A stretch of 64,000 nt of DNA from Pyrinomonadaceae bacterium (GCA_026129865.1 JAHCHG010000003.1:434001-498000), one strand, 5' to 3'; positions 26,723 to 36,639 are shown, counted from the stretch's first letter. The notes: generated by a model not told the origin, from the letters alone. Translations and numbers: made by a program.

Positions 26723-28378
26723 ATGAACATTGAGCATTTACGGCGATATAAGGATATCGGCTGGCTTTTGATGAAGTACGGTCGATCGGATCTGGTCAAA
26801 CAAGCCGGTATCGAAGAAATAATAACCGACGAACAAACGCAAGCGACCGAGGAAGACCGCGAACAGGCGAACGACCTGGCACAAGACCTTGAATCGCTTG
26901 GCAGCACATATATCAAGCTCGGTCAGCTTTTATCGACCCGCGCCGATCTTCTTCCGCCGGCGCATCTTGAAGCATTGTCGCGGCTTCAGGATAACGTCGA
27001 GCCGTTTTCGTTTGCGGAGGTCGAACGGATAATTTCCAGCGAGATAGGCGTGCGGATCTCTCGTGCTTTTTCTGAATTTGACGATGTTCCGCTTGCCGCT
27101 GCATCGCTCGGACAGGTTCACCGCGCCCGGCTGCGTGACGGTCGCGAGGTCGTCGTTAAAGTTCAGCGACCGGGCATTCGCGAAAAAGTTGTCGTTGATC
27201 TGGAAACGCTCGACGATTTTGCCGATTTGCTAGATGAACATACGGATGTTGGAAAGAAATACGAATTTGGAAATACATTAGAAGAACTGCGCAAGAGCCT
27301 GCTTCGCGAGCTCGATTACACGCGCGAAGCCGGAAACTTGAACACGCTTGCAGAGAATCTTAAAGATTTCGAGAATATCGTCGTTCCGCGCCCGGTCGAA
27401 GATTTTACAACTTCGAAAGTGCTGACAATGGAATTCGTCTCGGGCAAAAAGATCACAGATCTCAGCCCGCTATCGCTTCTGGAGATCGATCGAAGAAAAC
27501 TCGCGGAAGAGCTTTTCCACGCATATTTAAAGCAAATGCTTGTTGACGGATTTTTCCACGCCGATCCGCATCCGGGAAATATTTACATTACAAAGGACGG
27601 CAAGATCGGATTGCTCGACCTTGGGATGGTCGGGCAGCTGATGTCCGGATTTCGCGATAATTTGATGAATTTGCTCCTTGCAATTAGCGAAGGGCGCGGC
27701 GAAGAAGTTGCGCAAACGGCAATAAAAATGGGCGCAGCGAAAGACAATTTCAATGAAGCCGATTTCAAACGGCAGATAGGCGATCTCGTTGCGACACAGA
27801 GCGGAGAAAGTCTCGGCAAAATCAATGCCGGTCGCGTTGTGCTGAAAATAACGAAGATCTCGGCGGAATGCGGTTTTCGTATGCCGCCCGAATTTACGCT
27901 CATCGCAAAGACGTTTTTAAATCTGGATCGTGCCGTTTACGCGCTCGACCCCGATTTTGATCCTAACGAATCGATTCGCCGGCATTCGAGTGAGATCATG
28001 CAAAAGCGCATGGTTGAAAGCCTTTCGCCCGGCAATGTTTTGAGCGGCGCGCTTGAAGTCAAGGAGTTTATAGAAAAACTTCCGAGCCGTGTGAATAACA
28101 TTTTGGACGTCGTGGGCAATAACGAACTGCAAGTTAAGGTCGATGCGATCGACGAAAAGACCCTGATGGTCGGTTTTCAAAAGATCGCTAACCGAATCAC
28201 GCTCGGGCTCGTTTTAGCGGCGCTGATCGTCGGCGCGTCAATGCTTATGCGGGTCGAATCGAGTTTTACTATTCTCGATTATCCTGCCCTGCCCTTGATC
28301 TTTTTCCTTGCGGCTGCCATTGGCGGAGTTGTGATGATCTTTAACATTTTGGCGCATGACCGAAAGGACGACGATTAG
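26723..28378 (+). CDS. ABC1/AarF/UbiB family atypical kinase
   Basis: A 551-residue member of the ABC1/ADCK/UbiB family, often linked to ubiquinone synthesis or lipid homeostasis. Start at 26723 follows GAAGAGA. Family motifs appear in order: KxGQ type (STYIKLGQLLSTRADLLP), the Ala-rich nucleotide loop (PLAAASLGQVHRARLRDG), the Lys in VVVKVQRPG, the catalytic segment FFHADPHPGNIY and metal site GLLDLGMVG. Two transmembrane helices end the protein (ITLGLVLAALIVGASMLM and LPLIFFLAAAIGGVVMIFN). No ubiquinone or menaquinone genes are adjacent, so the pathway is not shown. Confidence 0.92.
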   Translation: MNIEHLRRYKDIGWLLMKYGRSDLVKQAGIEEIITDEQTQATEEDREQANDLAQDLESLGSTYIKLGQLLSTRADLLPPAHLEALSRLQDNVEPFSFAEVERIISSEIGVRISRAFSEFDDVPLAAASLGQVHRARLRDGREVVVKVQRPGIREKVVVDLETLDDFADLLDEHTDVGKKYEFGNTLEELRKSLLRELDYTREAGNLNTLAENLKDFENIVVPRPVEDFTTSKVLTMEFVSGKKITDLSPLSLLEIDRRKLAEELFHAYLKQMLVDGFFHADPHPGNIYITKDGKIGLLDLGMVGQLMSGFRDNLMNLLLAISEGRGEEVAQTAIKMGAAKDNFNEADFKRQIGDLVATQSGESLGKINAGRVVLKITKISAECGFRMPPEFTLIAKTFLNLDRAVYALDPDFDPNESIRRHSSEIMQKRMVESLSPGNVLSGALEVKEFIEKLPSRVNNILDVVGNNELQVKVDAIDEKTLMVGFQKIANRITLGLVLAALIVGASMLMRVESSFTILDYPALPLIFFLAAAIGGVVMIFNILAHDRKDDD

Positions 28379-28433
28379 TTAAACCGTCGAAATGCTTTCC
28401 ATTTTGAGCGGATGGTGATATCTTTCCGGCAAA

Positions 28434-28793
28434 ATGCAGAACCACCCGAAGAAAGGATCGGGAAACCGCCGGCACTCAAAACTCGGGATCGCATCAGCTT
28501 TGATCGCGATTTTGATCCCGCTTGTTCTAGTCATTTTTTTCTTCGCGGTCGTTGCGTTGGACGTTCGCAAAAACACGATCGGAAGCTATATTGCCGGCGT
28601 AGGTCTAATTTTCAGCGTTGTTGCTCCGCTTCTTCACCTAGTCGGCGGTGCGCTCGGACTTGCCGGGATTTTTTCTAAAACACGCCTGAAATTTTATCCG
28701 GTTGTCGGGTTGATTTTGAACATTTTACTCGGCACAAGCGGCGTTTTGCTCTGGATTCTGGTGCTCAGCAATCTAAAATTCGGTTTTCGTTGA
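28434..28793 (+). CDS. Small membrane protein of unknown function
   Basis: A 119-residue protein with a basic N-terminus (NHPKKGSGNRRHSK) and three hydrophobic helices at about residues 18-42, 50-76 and 88-112. The glycine-rich helix pattern resembles small DUF4190-type membrane proteins, but I cannot assign it. It follows the ABC1 kinase gene by 55 bp on the same strand and converges with hemW. Confidence 0.65.
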   Translation: MQNHPKKGSGNRRHSKLGIASALIAILIPLVLVIFFFAVVALDVRKNTIGSYIAGVGLIFSVVAPLLHLVGGALGLAGIFSKTRLKFYPVVGLILNILLGTSGVLLWILVLSNLKFGFR

Positions 28794-28797
28794 ACGT

Positions 28798-29964
28798 TCA
28801 AACAAAGACCGAGAACACTTCGTTCGAATAAACCTTGCCTTTATCGGTCAGCTTCAGATTCGTTTCGCTCAAAACGATTAACCCGAGCGAGTTGAGCCTT
28901 GCCAGTTCTTCTCGAAATTCGGTCTTCAGATCGATTCCGAACCTTTTTTTATAATCCGGCAGATCCAATCCTTCGGAGCGCCGAAGCATTAAGAATGCAA
29001 AATCGCCAGAAACCTGTTTTTTCGTAAGGCTTACGTCCTCAACCACCGTCGAATTTCCGGATTCGACACGATTAATATACTTACCGGTTTCGCGTTCGTT
29101 GCTGTACCGTCGATCGACGCCGTCAAACGAATGCGCCGAGACACCAAATCCGAAAACCGGTTCGCACAGCCAATATTTGGAATTATGCCGCGAGCGAAAT
29201 CCGGGTTTTGCAAAGTTTGATATTTCGTACTGCTCAAAACCGTTGAAAGCCAGCTTTTCGAACATTACTTCATACATTTCCGCAGCAAGATCTTCGTCCG
29301 GCTGCGGCTGGCGGCGGGAACGGATCTGCTCCGCGAGCGGCGTTGCTTCATGAATCTCGAGAATATAGAGCGAAATATGTTCGGGTGCCAAACTCATTGC
29401 TTCGCTTAGGTTTAACTTCCAATCGGCAAGAGTTTGATGCGGCAGACCGGCGATCAGATCAAAGCTGATGTTCTCAAAGCCGCTCTGCCTCAAAAGTTCA
29501 AAAGTCTTCCGCGCGTCGTTCGAATCGTGCCCGCGTGCGAGCAATTTTAAGGAACGATCGTCAAACGTCTGGACGCCGAAACTCGCACGATTGACGCCGA
29601 GCGACCGGAAATGGTTGAGCTTTTCGAGGGAAACCGTTGCCGGATTCATCTCTAAAGTGATCTCGGCATTTTCATCGACATCAAACTTCGAGTAAATGGC
29701 TTGCAGGATCTTTTCGACAGCAGAAGCCGAAAGCAGCGAAGGCGTCCCGCCGCCGAAATAGATCGTATCAATGTCGATTTTGGATTTTAGATCTTGGATT
29801 CTGGATTGATTCGAAGATTGAAAGCTGAAATTTGAGATCTCATTTATAAGCGCGTTGACATAACGCGCAACGGTTTCTTCCGACCTTAAAACATCGGTCG
29901 CAAAATCGCAGTAAGAACAGCGCGATTTGCAGAACGGGATATGAATATAAATTCCTGGTTTCAT
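28798..29964 (-). CDS. hemW: HemW-like radical SAM protein
   Basis: A radical SAM protein of 388 residues, related to coproporphyrinogen III oxidase HemN. HemW proteins bind heme and act as heme chaperones. The [4Fe-4S] motif is CKSRCSYCDF at the N-terminus (C-x3-C-x2-C), followed by YFGGGTPSLL, ITLEMNPATVSLEKL and NRASFGVQTFDD. The ATG at 29964 is preferred over an in-frame TTG at 29985. About residues 41-63 (including SFQSSNQSRIQDLKSKI) are encoded by a 7-bp periodic repeat and look like an insertion before the YFGGG strand. Confidence 0.9.
   Translation of the reverse strand: MKPGIYIHIPFCKSRCSYCDFATDVLRSEETVARYVNALINEISNFSFQSSNQSRIQDLKSKIDIDTIYFGGGTPSLLSASAVEKILQAIYSKFDVDENAEITLEMNPATVSLEKLNHFRSLGVNRASFGVQTFDDRSLKLLARGHDSNDARKTFELLRQSGFENISFDLIAGLPHQTLADWKLNLSEAMSLAPEHISLYILEIHEATPLAEQIRSRRQPQPDEDLAAEMYEVMFEKLAFNGFEQYEISNFAKPGFRSRHNSKYWLCEPVFGFGVSAHSFDGVDRRYSNERETGKYINRVESGNSTVVEDVSLTKKQVSGDFAFLMLRRSEGLDLPDYKKRFGIDLKTEFREELARLNSLGLIVLSETNLKLTDKGKVYSNEVFSVFV
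29775..29843 (-). repeat. Heptad repeat tract inside hemW
   Basis: The plus strand reads GATTTTG, GATTTTA, GATCTTG, GATTCTG, GATTGAT and further diverged units, all at a 7-bp period. On the coding strand the units resemble AAGATCTAAAATCCAAAATC, almost the text seen in the array at 23881-23935. The tract is in frame. Confidence 0.7.
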
Positions 29965-30176
29965 TATGCTTAGAGGTTTTTTCAAGGTTTATTAAAACGC
30001 ACTTTCGAAACGATAACTATCGCGTTTAGACGACGGAAAAATTAACGCAGAAATACAAAGACTTCGAGCGACGATAGTTAAGACTTGGGATGGCACCAGC
30101 AACCACCGTGGAAATCCCCGTATTTTAACCGCTGCCTCTATGTTTTTATTCTATCAAAGCTTTGGAGGTAAACTAA

Positions 30177-31193
30177 TTGAAGATTACATTCTGGTTAATC
30201 ATGTTTCTGTTGTCTGGACTCGTCAGTTGTTCCCAATTTACGCAGCCGACTGTCACGCAAAACGGAAATTACCTTTCAAATGACGACAAATCTCTCCCAC
30301 CTCTAAGCGAGCTTGCCGAGTCTGAGCCAAGCCCGGAGCCGACACTGCCCTATCCGGGGAAGTCAATCGACCAGGTTTTTCCGATCCTTTTTGAACGAAG
30401 CCGAACGAATGAAGAAGAGATAGATTCGGAAAAATACTCTTTCAAGATTGATCGTTACGCGATTCAATTTGATCAACTCACGCCAATATCTATAACGACC
30501 GGCACAAAAATGCTATCCAAATTTAATGCGCGGAGTAAAGGAGAATACAGTTCGACTCTCGCAGGAAAATCAAAGCTTTTGGGCGCGAATTCAAACGAGA
30601 TATGGGTTGTAGCGACAGGACCGGGTGCAGTATGCTGCACGAACTATTGGATATTCGATATCTCAAATCCTAATCCACGATTGATATTTCGGAGCGAAGA
30701 TTACGGTATGTTCCGCAATCCGATGGAAGTTTTCGATGCGGATGGCGACGGTCGTTATGAGCTTGTGCAGTTTGATTCCGCATTCAGATATTTTATGGAC
30801 GATTGCGGAAGTTGTTCGCCCGAACCGCGAGCAATTTTTAAGTACGATAAAAAACTCGGAAAATATATTCCGGCAAAAAATATTCAACAGGACTTTGTAA
30901 AAACATACTTTCGCGAATCGGAAAAATGGATTCTCGAATCATTTGAAAAATTGAAAAATTTTGAACAAAATGATGAAACGGAGACTCAGGAGTATTTAAC
31001 TCTGAAACAGGATTATCGCCGCGGGTTTTTAAATCATATCGTTGATACTTTTTATCTTGGCAACAATAGGAAAGCGTGGGCAATGTTCGAGAAGTATTAC
31101 ATTGGCTTCAACGAAAAAAGAGAAGTCCGCGCAGAGATCAAAAATCGCTTACGGCATTCCAAATTTTATCAAGCCCTGAGAAGGTCTCCTTAA
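30177..31193 (+). CDS. Lipoprotein of unknown function with calcium-loop-like motif
   Basis: A 338-residue probable lipoprotein. The start is TTG at 30177, supported by a strong GGAGGT 7 bases upstream; no ATG gives the full signal. The signal segment is [17 protein letters not shown] with a lipobox LVSC (Cys19). A Pro-rich stretch follows ([14 protein letters not shown]). The centre contains [15 protein letters not shown] and [15 protein letters not shown], the latter like a DxDxDG calcium-binding loop of VCBS/FG-GAP repeats. Its stop codon interleaves with that of the convergent purL. Function unknown. Confidence 0.75.
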   Translation: MKITFWLIMFLLSGLVSCSQFTQPTVTQNGNYLSNDDKSLPPLSELAESEPSPEPTLPYPGKSIDQVFPILFERSRTNEEEIDSEKYSFKIDRYAIQFDQLTPISITTGTKMLSKFNARSKGEYSSTLAGKSKLLGANSNEIWVVATGPGAVCCTNYWIFDISNPNPRLIFRSEDYGMFRNPMEVFDADGDGRYELVQFDSAFRYFMDDCGSCSPEPRAIFKYDKKLGKYIPAKNIQQDFVKTYFRESEKWILESFEKLKNFEQNDETETQEYLTLKQDYRRGFLNHIVDTFYLGNNRKAWAMFEKYYIGFNEKREVRAEIKNRLRHSKFYQALRRSP

Positions 31194-33493
31194 TTGTCCA
31201 ACTGTTCTTCAAGCGAAGTTTTCCAAAGAGCTTGCAATTCGGAAACCGGAGCCGAAATTTTTTCTTCACCCTCGACGGAAATGTTTAAATCGCGTCCCGT
31301 CACCTTTCCGATAAGTTCAATCGGACAATCTGCGAGCTCTGCTTTTAACTTTTCCAGGTTTTTCGGCGCGAATGTAATGATAATCCGTGAAGGCGATTCG
31401 CCGAAAAGCAGACTTTCGGATGACAAATTCTGTTTATTCGTAAGCTCAATTTCTGCTCCGTTTGCTTCGTTATTTAACGAAGCGAAACATTGTTCGGCAA
31501 TTGCGACAGCCAATCCGCCGTCGGAACAATCGTGTGCAGAGTTTATCAGTCCTTCGTCATTGAGTTTCAAACAAGTTTCCTGAACGAGTTTTTCCAGATC
31601 GAGATCGAGCTTCGGAACCGAACCGCTTTCGATCAATTCGTTCGTCGAAGATCCCAGGATCGTCTGAGCGTATTCGCTGACCGAAAGATCGTCGTTGGTA
31701 ACTCCCAAAACTGCTATAACGTCGCCGTCATTCTTAAATCCTTGGGTAATTATGTTCTTCGCGTCTTCGATCAAGCCGACCATACCGATCGTTGGCGTCG
31801 GCAGGACTCCGTCGCCGTCTGTTTCGTTGTAGAAAGAGACGTTACCTGAAATAACGGGTGTTTCAAACTTTTCGCACGCTTCCTTCATTCCGTCTATCGT
31901 TTCACTAAATGCCCACATTATCTTAGGGCGCTCGGGCGATGCGAAATTCAGGCAATTTGTAACCGCGATCGGACGACCGCCGACGCAGACATTGTTTCGC
32001 GCGGCTTCCGCGACGGTCAATTTGGCGCCTTCTTTTGGATCGACGGCACAAAATCTGCCGTTGCCGTCGAGGCACATCGAGATCGCACGGCGCGTTTCCT
32101 TTACCCGGACGACAGCGGCGTCCGCGCCCGGAAGGATCGCCGTATTTGTTCTGACCATATGATCATATTGCTCGTAAACCCAATGTTTCGAACAAATATT
32201 CGGCGCAGCAAGAAGCAGTTTCAATGCCTCGATTAGATCCCCGGTTCGCGGTTTGCGGTTTTCGATCTTTAAAGAATTTGTTTTGGAGTCTCTTACCGGC
32301 GGCGCTATCGGGCGGCTGTATTTCGGAGCCGATGCGGTCAGCCTGTCAACCGGAAGATCTGCCATCAGTTCGCCGTGATGAAAAATTTTCAGCCGATTTC
32401 CTTCGACGACCTTTCCGATAACAACAGCGTCGAGATCCCATTTCTTGAAAATATCGACCAGCTGATTTTCACGTCCTGATTTTGCGACGATCAGCATTCG
32501 CTCCTGCGACTCGGACAGAAGCATTTCGTATGCCGTCATTCCGGTTTCGCGCTGCGGAACATCGTCCAGATAAAGTTCCAAACCGTTGCCGGCGCGGTCA
32601 GCCATTTCTACCGACGATGACGTCAAACCCGCGGCGCCCATATCCTGAATTCCTTCGACCGCGCCGCTGCGCATTGCTTCCAAACATGCTTCGAGAAGCA
32701 GTTTTTCTAAGAACGGATCGCCAACCTGTACGGTCGGACGTTTTTCCAGCGCTTCGTCGTCAAATTCGGCGGAAGCCATCGTCGCGCCGTGAATTCCGTC
32801 GCGTCCGGTTTTCGCGCCGACATACATAACAGGATTTCCTATTCCCGAAGCCTTTCCGAAAAAGATCTGATCCTTTCGCACGATTCCGAGCGCAAATGCA
32901 TTAACCAAGGGATTTAGGCTGTACGCCTCATCAAACGCAACCTCTCCACCGACGGTCGGAACTCCGAAACAATTGCCGTAATGAGCTATCCCTTCTACCA
33001 CGCCTTTTAAGATTGATTTATTGCGGTTGGCGATCTTTTCAGTTGTATTACTTGAACCATCCGCTGCCGCGGACGGTTCTGACACGAGCGGTCCGAATCT
33101 TAGAGAATTCATCGCCGCTATCGGTCGCGCACCCATCGTAAAAACGTCGCGCAAAATTCCTCCGACGCCGGTCGCTGCGCCCTGGAAAGGTTCGATAAAA
33201 GAAGGATGATTATGCGATTCGACCTTGAAAGCGACACACCAATCGTCGCCGATGTCGACCACCCCGGCATTTTCTCCGGGCGGCACAACGACGCGCGGAC
33301 CGGTCGTCGGAAGTCGTCCCAAATGAACCCGTGAAGATTTGTAACTGCAATGTTCCGACCACATTACGGAAAAAACGCCGAGCTCCGTGTAGGTCGGCTC
33401 GCGCTCCATTATTTCAAGGATCTTTTCGTATTCTTCTTTGGAAAAACCGTGCTGCTGGATTATTTCCGGCGTGATATTGGAATTAAAACTCAT
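31190..33493 (-). CDS. purL: Phosphoribosylformylglycinamidine synthase subunit II
   Basis: Converts FGAR and glutamine-derived ammonia to FGAM in purine synthesis. 767 residues, the small-PurL type that works with PurQ and PurS. Landmarks: [67 protein letters not shown]. Compared with the family pattern (RFG directly followed by a helix and YGN), about 15-20 extra residues occur after [11 protein letters not shown]. Residues 137-147 ([11 protein letters not shown]) are encoded by a family-A REP element in frame. The start overlaps the stop of the upstream methyltransferase region by 4 nt (ATGA). Confidence 0.95.
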   Translation of the reverse strand: MSFNSNITPEIIQQHGFSKEEYEKILEIMEREPTYTELGVFSVMWSEHCSYKSSRVHLGRLPTTGPRVVVPPGENAGVVDIGDDWCVAFKVESHNHPSFIEPFQGAATGVGGILRDVFTMGARPIAAMNSLRFGPLVSEPSAAADGSSNTTEKIANRNKSILKGVVEGIAHYGNCFGVPTVGGEVAFDEAYSLNPLVNAFALGIVRKDQIFFGKASGIGNPVMYVGAKTGRDGIHGATMASAEFDDEALEKRPTVQVGDPFLEKLLLEACLEAMRSGAVEGIQDMGAAGLTSSSVEMADRAGNGLELYLDDVPQRETGMTAYEMLLSESQERMLIVAKSGRENQLVDIFKKWDLDAVVIGKVVEGNRLKIFHHGELMADLPVDRLTASAPKYSRPIAPPVRDSKTNSLKIENRKPRTGDLIEALKLLLAAPNICSKHWVYEQYDHMVRTNTAILPGADAAVVRVKETRRAISMCLDGNGRFCAVDPKEGAKLTVAEAARNNVCVGGRPIAVTNCLNFASPERPKIMWAFSETIDGMKEACEKFETPVISGNVSFYNETDGDGVLPTPTIGMVGLIEDAKNIITQGFKNDGDVIAVLGVTNDDLSVSEYAQTILGSSTNELIESGSVPKLDLDLEKLVQETCLKLNDEGLINSAHDCSDGGLAVAIAEQCFASLNNEANGAEIELTNKQNLSSESLLFGESPSRIIITFAPKNLEKLKAELADCPIELIGKVTGRDLNISVEGEEKISAPVSELQALWKTSLEEQLDN
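33055..33083 (-). repeat. REP-like palindrome (family A) inserted in frame in purL
   Basis: Minus-strand reading: GTCAGAACCGTC, CGCGGCAGC, GGATGGTT. It shares the GTCAGAACC head and stem-loop with intergenic copies, yet here it encodes residues 137-147 of PurL. Confidence 0.75.
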
Positions 33494-34368
33494 TTTGATC
33501 TGGTTGCTATCGCCAACACCGTCGGCGAAAGATTTATCCGATGGAAAGAAACTTTATAAAGCAATCGAACCGATAATTCAAAGATGCGGTATAAAAAATG
33601 TTCCTGCGCGCGCGAGCTCAATTTGGACGGTTTGATCTCGATCGTCCGAAATCCTGTCTTCTTAAAGATCTTTCGAAGCGTTTTTGCGGAAAAACCTGTC
33701 AAATGGATCGGCGGCGGCGTTGCAAGATAGCTGAATTCGCCCTCTTCGCCGAGTCCTAACGATCGCAGGATAGGAACGAATGCCTCTTTCACGCGGTTAA
33801 ATTCCATGTTCGGAACGCGAACGAGCAAAACGCCGTTCGCGTTCAATAAATTCGAACAATCTTCGAGCGTTTTCGTCGGCGACGGAACATGTTCAAGCAC
33901 GTTTGTCATATTGATCACATCGACATTTCGGATCGGAAAATCATCGTCCGAAAGATCCGCAAACCAAACGTTTTCAAGCTTTTGCGTTGTTTTCATATAA
34001 TCTACGGCGACATGCGAAAGTTCGCTGCCGTAGACATTCCAACCGCTTTTCTGCGCTTCGGCTAGAAAAAATCCGTAACCGCATCCGACATCCAGAAGAT
34101 CGCCTTTTTTTGGATTAACTTTGGCGATCTCTTCTAGCAAATATTTTGAAACTTCTTGATAGCGAATTCGTCCGGCTTCGATCTCTTCCGGCGAACCCGA
34201 ATAATATTCGCCGATGACCTTTCCCTGGTCGACGCGCGGAATACGGCTGACATACACGAGCCCACATTCAACGCAGCGCGATATCGGATATTCGTTTTCG
34301 GTTTTAATAAGCCGCTTTTCGGCGCTCCCGCATAGATCGCAGTTACGTTCGATCTGAGTTTCAGACAT
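33490..34368 (-). CDS. Class I SAM-dependent methyltransferase with N-terminal zinc ribbon
   Basis: A 292-residue methyltransferase. A four-Cys zinc ribbon opens the protein (CDLCGS at C10/C13 and CVECGLVY at C32/C35). The SAM-binding motif I is [16 protein letters not shown] (about residue 89), followed by motif II region [12 protein letters not shown] and [11 protein letters not shown]. Such ribbon-bearing methyltransferases often act on sugars or polysaccharide precursors, but the substrate here is unknown. The last bases overlap the purL start (33490-33493), so the purL start codon shares ATGA with this stop. Translational coupling is likely. Confidence 0.85.
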   Translation of the reverse strand: MSETQIERNCDLCGSAEKRLIKTENEYPISRCVECGLVYVSRIPRVDQGKVIGEYYSGSPEEIEAGRIRYQEVSKYLLEEIAKVNPKKGDLLDVGCGYGFFLAEAQKSGWNVYGSELSHVAVDYMKTTQKLENVWFADLSDDDFPIRNVDVINMTNVLEHVPSPTKTLEDCSNLLNANGVLLVRVPNMEFNRVKEAFVPILRSLGLGEEGEFSYLATPPPIHLTGFSAKTLRKIFKKTGFRTIEIKPSKLSSRAQEHFLYRIFELSVRLLYKVSFHRINLSPTVLAIATRSK

Positions 34369-34471
34369 AATTGTTTCGTCCGCGAAAAAATAGCCCGTAA
34401 ATTGCTGAAAAAGACGCTTTCGTCAATTATTTTGCGACTTTTCAGATGTTTTGACGGGCAGATAAAAATAA

Positions 34472-35914
34472 TTAATTTGATTTTTCAAGCGAGAGTGCCG
34501 GTCTGCGACCGCCTGTGTAAAGCTCGCTGATAACAAATTTTCTCCGAAGAACTTTATATTTGAACACCATTCGAAACGCCTCGACCGCTTCGCGCCAACG
34601 CGAAAGCCAGATCGGGAAATCGCGCTTTGAAAAATTATTTCTCAACGGCAGACCTTCATTTTCGAAAAAGTCCAGAAAACCAAGCAATCCCTGAAGTTTG
34701 GAAAGTTTTTTGTCGTCTTTCAGCTCTATCTCCAGCCGTTTCGACGCCGACCAAACGGAAAACATCTTGCGCCGGACGCAGTCGTTTAAGACCAAAGGCG
34801 GCACGCGAATGACCATGTCGGCTTCGACCATTTCGTCGAGTTCTGCGACTATCTTATTCGGCACGTCCAAAAGCCATAAATGTTCGCCATCCGAGTCGGT
34901 TACGCTGAAAACTACTTTTGGAAGAAGCATTTTCCGGGCGATTGACGGCGTGCTGTCCAAAAATTTCGTAAAATAACGGTGAAATGCCTTAAAACTGGCT
35001 TTAGTTTTATCTTCTTTTTCGTATTGGCGGTTCAGTTTTTCGGCATATTTTTCCTGCATCTCGGCTATTATTTCGTTTTTTCGTGAATAGTCGAACTCGC
35101 GCAGGTCAAATCCATTCTTGCTGTCCCAGCTGCTGCCCGGAACCATTATTACGCACTCGGTTTTTTCGATGTCCGATATCGAATTATAATGATCGGCGAC
35201 CATCTGCGGGTTCACGCCGGTGTCGTTGAATTTCACTGTTTCCTTATGCAGGAAACAATGGTTGCTAGCAAACGGAACGGCGTAACGCGCGCCGACTGCG
35301 TGCGAAAAGTTAGTAAATTCTTCTACGTAATCCTGCGCCGTTCTAAGGTCCGAAAACTTAGTTTTATAATCTTTTATCGTGTACGGAATCGGCGTCGCGC
35401 TGGAATGACTTCGAAAAACAAAATCGACCTTGGGAAAGCGATTGCGGATCTGGTCGAGCGGTAAACCGAAGGTTTTGCAGTCATTTGCGTTTAAAAGAGT
35501 GGTTTCGCCATCGCTGACGACCGCCATCGAATCTGCGGAAAATAATCCAAATTGGAACGAATGTAGAAAGCAGTCTTCCCAAAGTTCAAATTTCCCGCCG
35601 TGCGGGATCTCGACTATATTCTTGAATTTACAGGAAATAAGGTCGCGAACCATTCGCGTTCCGGGAATTTTCGGAACCAGATATTTAACATCGCGTCCAA
35701 AAAGGCGCATCGAAGGCGCGTGAAAATGATCCCAATGAAGGTGCGTTAAATAGATATAATCGGGTTTGATCTTTTTGATCTCGGCTCGGTCGATCTCGGG
35801 AAAATTCCACCAGCTGCGCCAGTAACAGGAACCGATCAGCCACGGGTCAAAAAGTAAAGTTTTCCCTTTGTCTTCGACCAACATTCCGGCGTGACTTAAA
35901 ATCTTAAACTTCAT
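34472..35914 (-). CDS. Metallo-beta-lactamase fold hydrolase, UlaG/CMP-Neu5Ac-hydroxylase-like
   Basis: A 480-residue cytosolic MBL-fold protein. The N-terminal half has the metal motif THLHWDHFH (HxHxDH), preceded by HAGMLVEDKGKTLLFDPWL, and later metal-ligand candidates in LNANDCKTFG and FRSHSSATP. The layout resembles the MBL part of CMP-N-acetylneuraminate hydroxylases and UlaG-type lactonases, but no Rieske [2Fe-2S] domain is present. The C-terminal 200 residues look like an SCP2/lipid-binding-type region (MVIRVPPLVLNDCVRRKMFS) seen in that group. The reaction is unknown. It lies upstream of the methyltransferase by 103 bp on the same strand. Confidence 0.75.
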   Translation of the reverse strand: MKFKILSHAGMLVEDKGKTLLFDPWLIGSCYWRSWWNFPEIDRAEIKKIKPDYIYLTHLHWDHFHAPSMRLFGRDVKYLVPKIPGTRMVRDLISCKFKNIVEIPHGGKFELWEDCFLHSFQFGLFSADSMAVVSDGETTLLNANDCKTFGLPLDQIRNRFPKVDFVFRSHSSATPIPYTIKDYKTKFSDLRTAQDYVEEFTNFSHAVGARYAVPFASNHCFLHKETVKFNDTGVNPQMVADHYNSISDIEKTECVIMVPGSSWDSKNGFDLREFDYSRKNEIIAEMQEKYAEKLNRQYEKEDKTKASFKAFHRYFTKFLDSTPSIARKMLLPKVVFSVTDSDGEHLWLLDVPNKIVAELDEMVEADMVIRVPPLVLNDCVRRKMFSVWSASKRLEIELKDDKKLSKLQGLLGFLDFFENEGLPLRNNFSKRDFPIWLSRWREAVEAFRMVFKYKVLRRKFVISELYTGGRRPALSLEKSN

Positions 35915-36044
35915 AAAAATCGATAAAAGAGCTTTTTTGGACTGCGGCTATTTTACTTTAATTGACCGCAAAATGAAAAAGAGCACCGGTTTTCGAATTT
36001 GTTAAAACGAAACAGCGCTCTTTTGGAGTCGGTTTAAGTTAAAT

Positions 36045-36545
36045 TCAAGCCATTGCGGGCATTCCCATGGCTTCCCATTCTTCTTTTGCGGGACCGTAAA
36101 TTCCTATTACTTTGAGCCCTGCCTGACGCATCAAAACCGTGATCTGCCCGCGATGATGTGCCTGGTGAAGCATTAAATACAGCAATGTTAAACCTCGTTT
36201 CCATGTTTCACCGTACATTTCGTCTTCTGTTAACAGGGTTTCGTCGGTCCAATTTTCTTTAACCTGTTCGGCGACCGAATTTGCGGCTTTTTCAAACGCT
36301 TCGACGATCGCGTTGGCGTTTGCGGGAACTCCCGAATCGGGTTTCGGCGCGTCAACGTTAAGCCCGACCTTTTCCGGCATTTCCTGCATTGTAACTGCCA
36401 AATGCCACGCCAGGAAACCAAGACTTCGTCCCGATTCCGTGGTTTTCTGCCCGAGCGATTCGTCGGTTAAATTTTTGAATAAACTGACAGTTTGATCCGT
36501 TTCGTACTTCCAATCGCGAATAAAATCGTCTATTTTTCTGTACAT
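36045..36545 (-). CDS. DinB family putative metal-dependent enzyme
   Basis: A 166-residue four-helix-bundle protein. The ATG at 36545 is preceded by GGGAGG, so I prefer it to one at 36575. The metal triad of DinB-like proteins is visible as His in FLAWHLAVTMQE and HxxxH in LMLHQAHHRGQITVLMRQAG. Family members include thiol-dependent transferases, some using bacillithiol or mycothiol. Since bshA occurs in this window, a bacillithiol S-transferase role is a reasonable inference but not shown. A hairpin region (35973-36024) lies downstream. Confidence 0.85.
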   Translation of the reverse strand: MYRKIDDFIRDWKYETDQTVSLFKNLTDESLGQKTTESGRSLGFLAWHLAVTMQEMPEKVGLNVDAPKPDSGVPANANAIVEAFEKAANSVAEQVKENWTDETLLTEDEMYGETWKRGLTLLYLMLHQAHHRGQITVLMRQAGLKVIGIYGPAKEEWEAMGMPAMA

Positions 36546-36639
36546 TTTTGTTTGCCTCCCAAATAAGTTACGCAACAGTGTTGCACGTATGAAACTAACA
36601 CGTTCGTTCGCAGGTCATCAACGTTATAATCCGGGCAAT

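Noticed and set aside
25753-26916. Longer N-terminus for the ZIP transporter
   Set aside because: The extra 125 residues have no family resemblance and would overlap the start of the divergent kinase gene.
30087-30118. GGGAT...ATCCC hairpin upstream of the lipoprotein gene, considered as a riboswitch
   Set aside because: Too short, with no match to a known aptamer core that I can recognise.
35973-36024. AAAAGAGC...GCTCTTTT hairpin after the DinB gene as a firm terminator
   Set aside because: The stem is broken by mismatches and a long loop, so it is mentioned only as a weak candidate.
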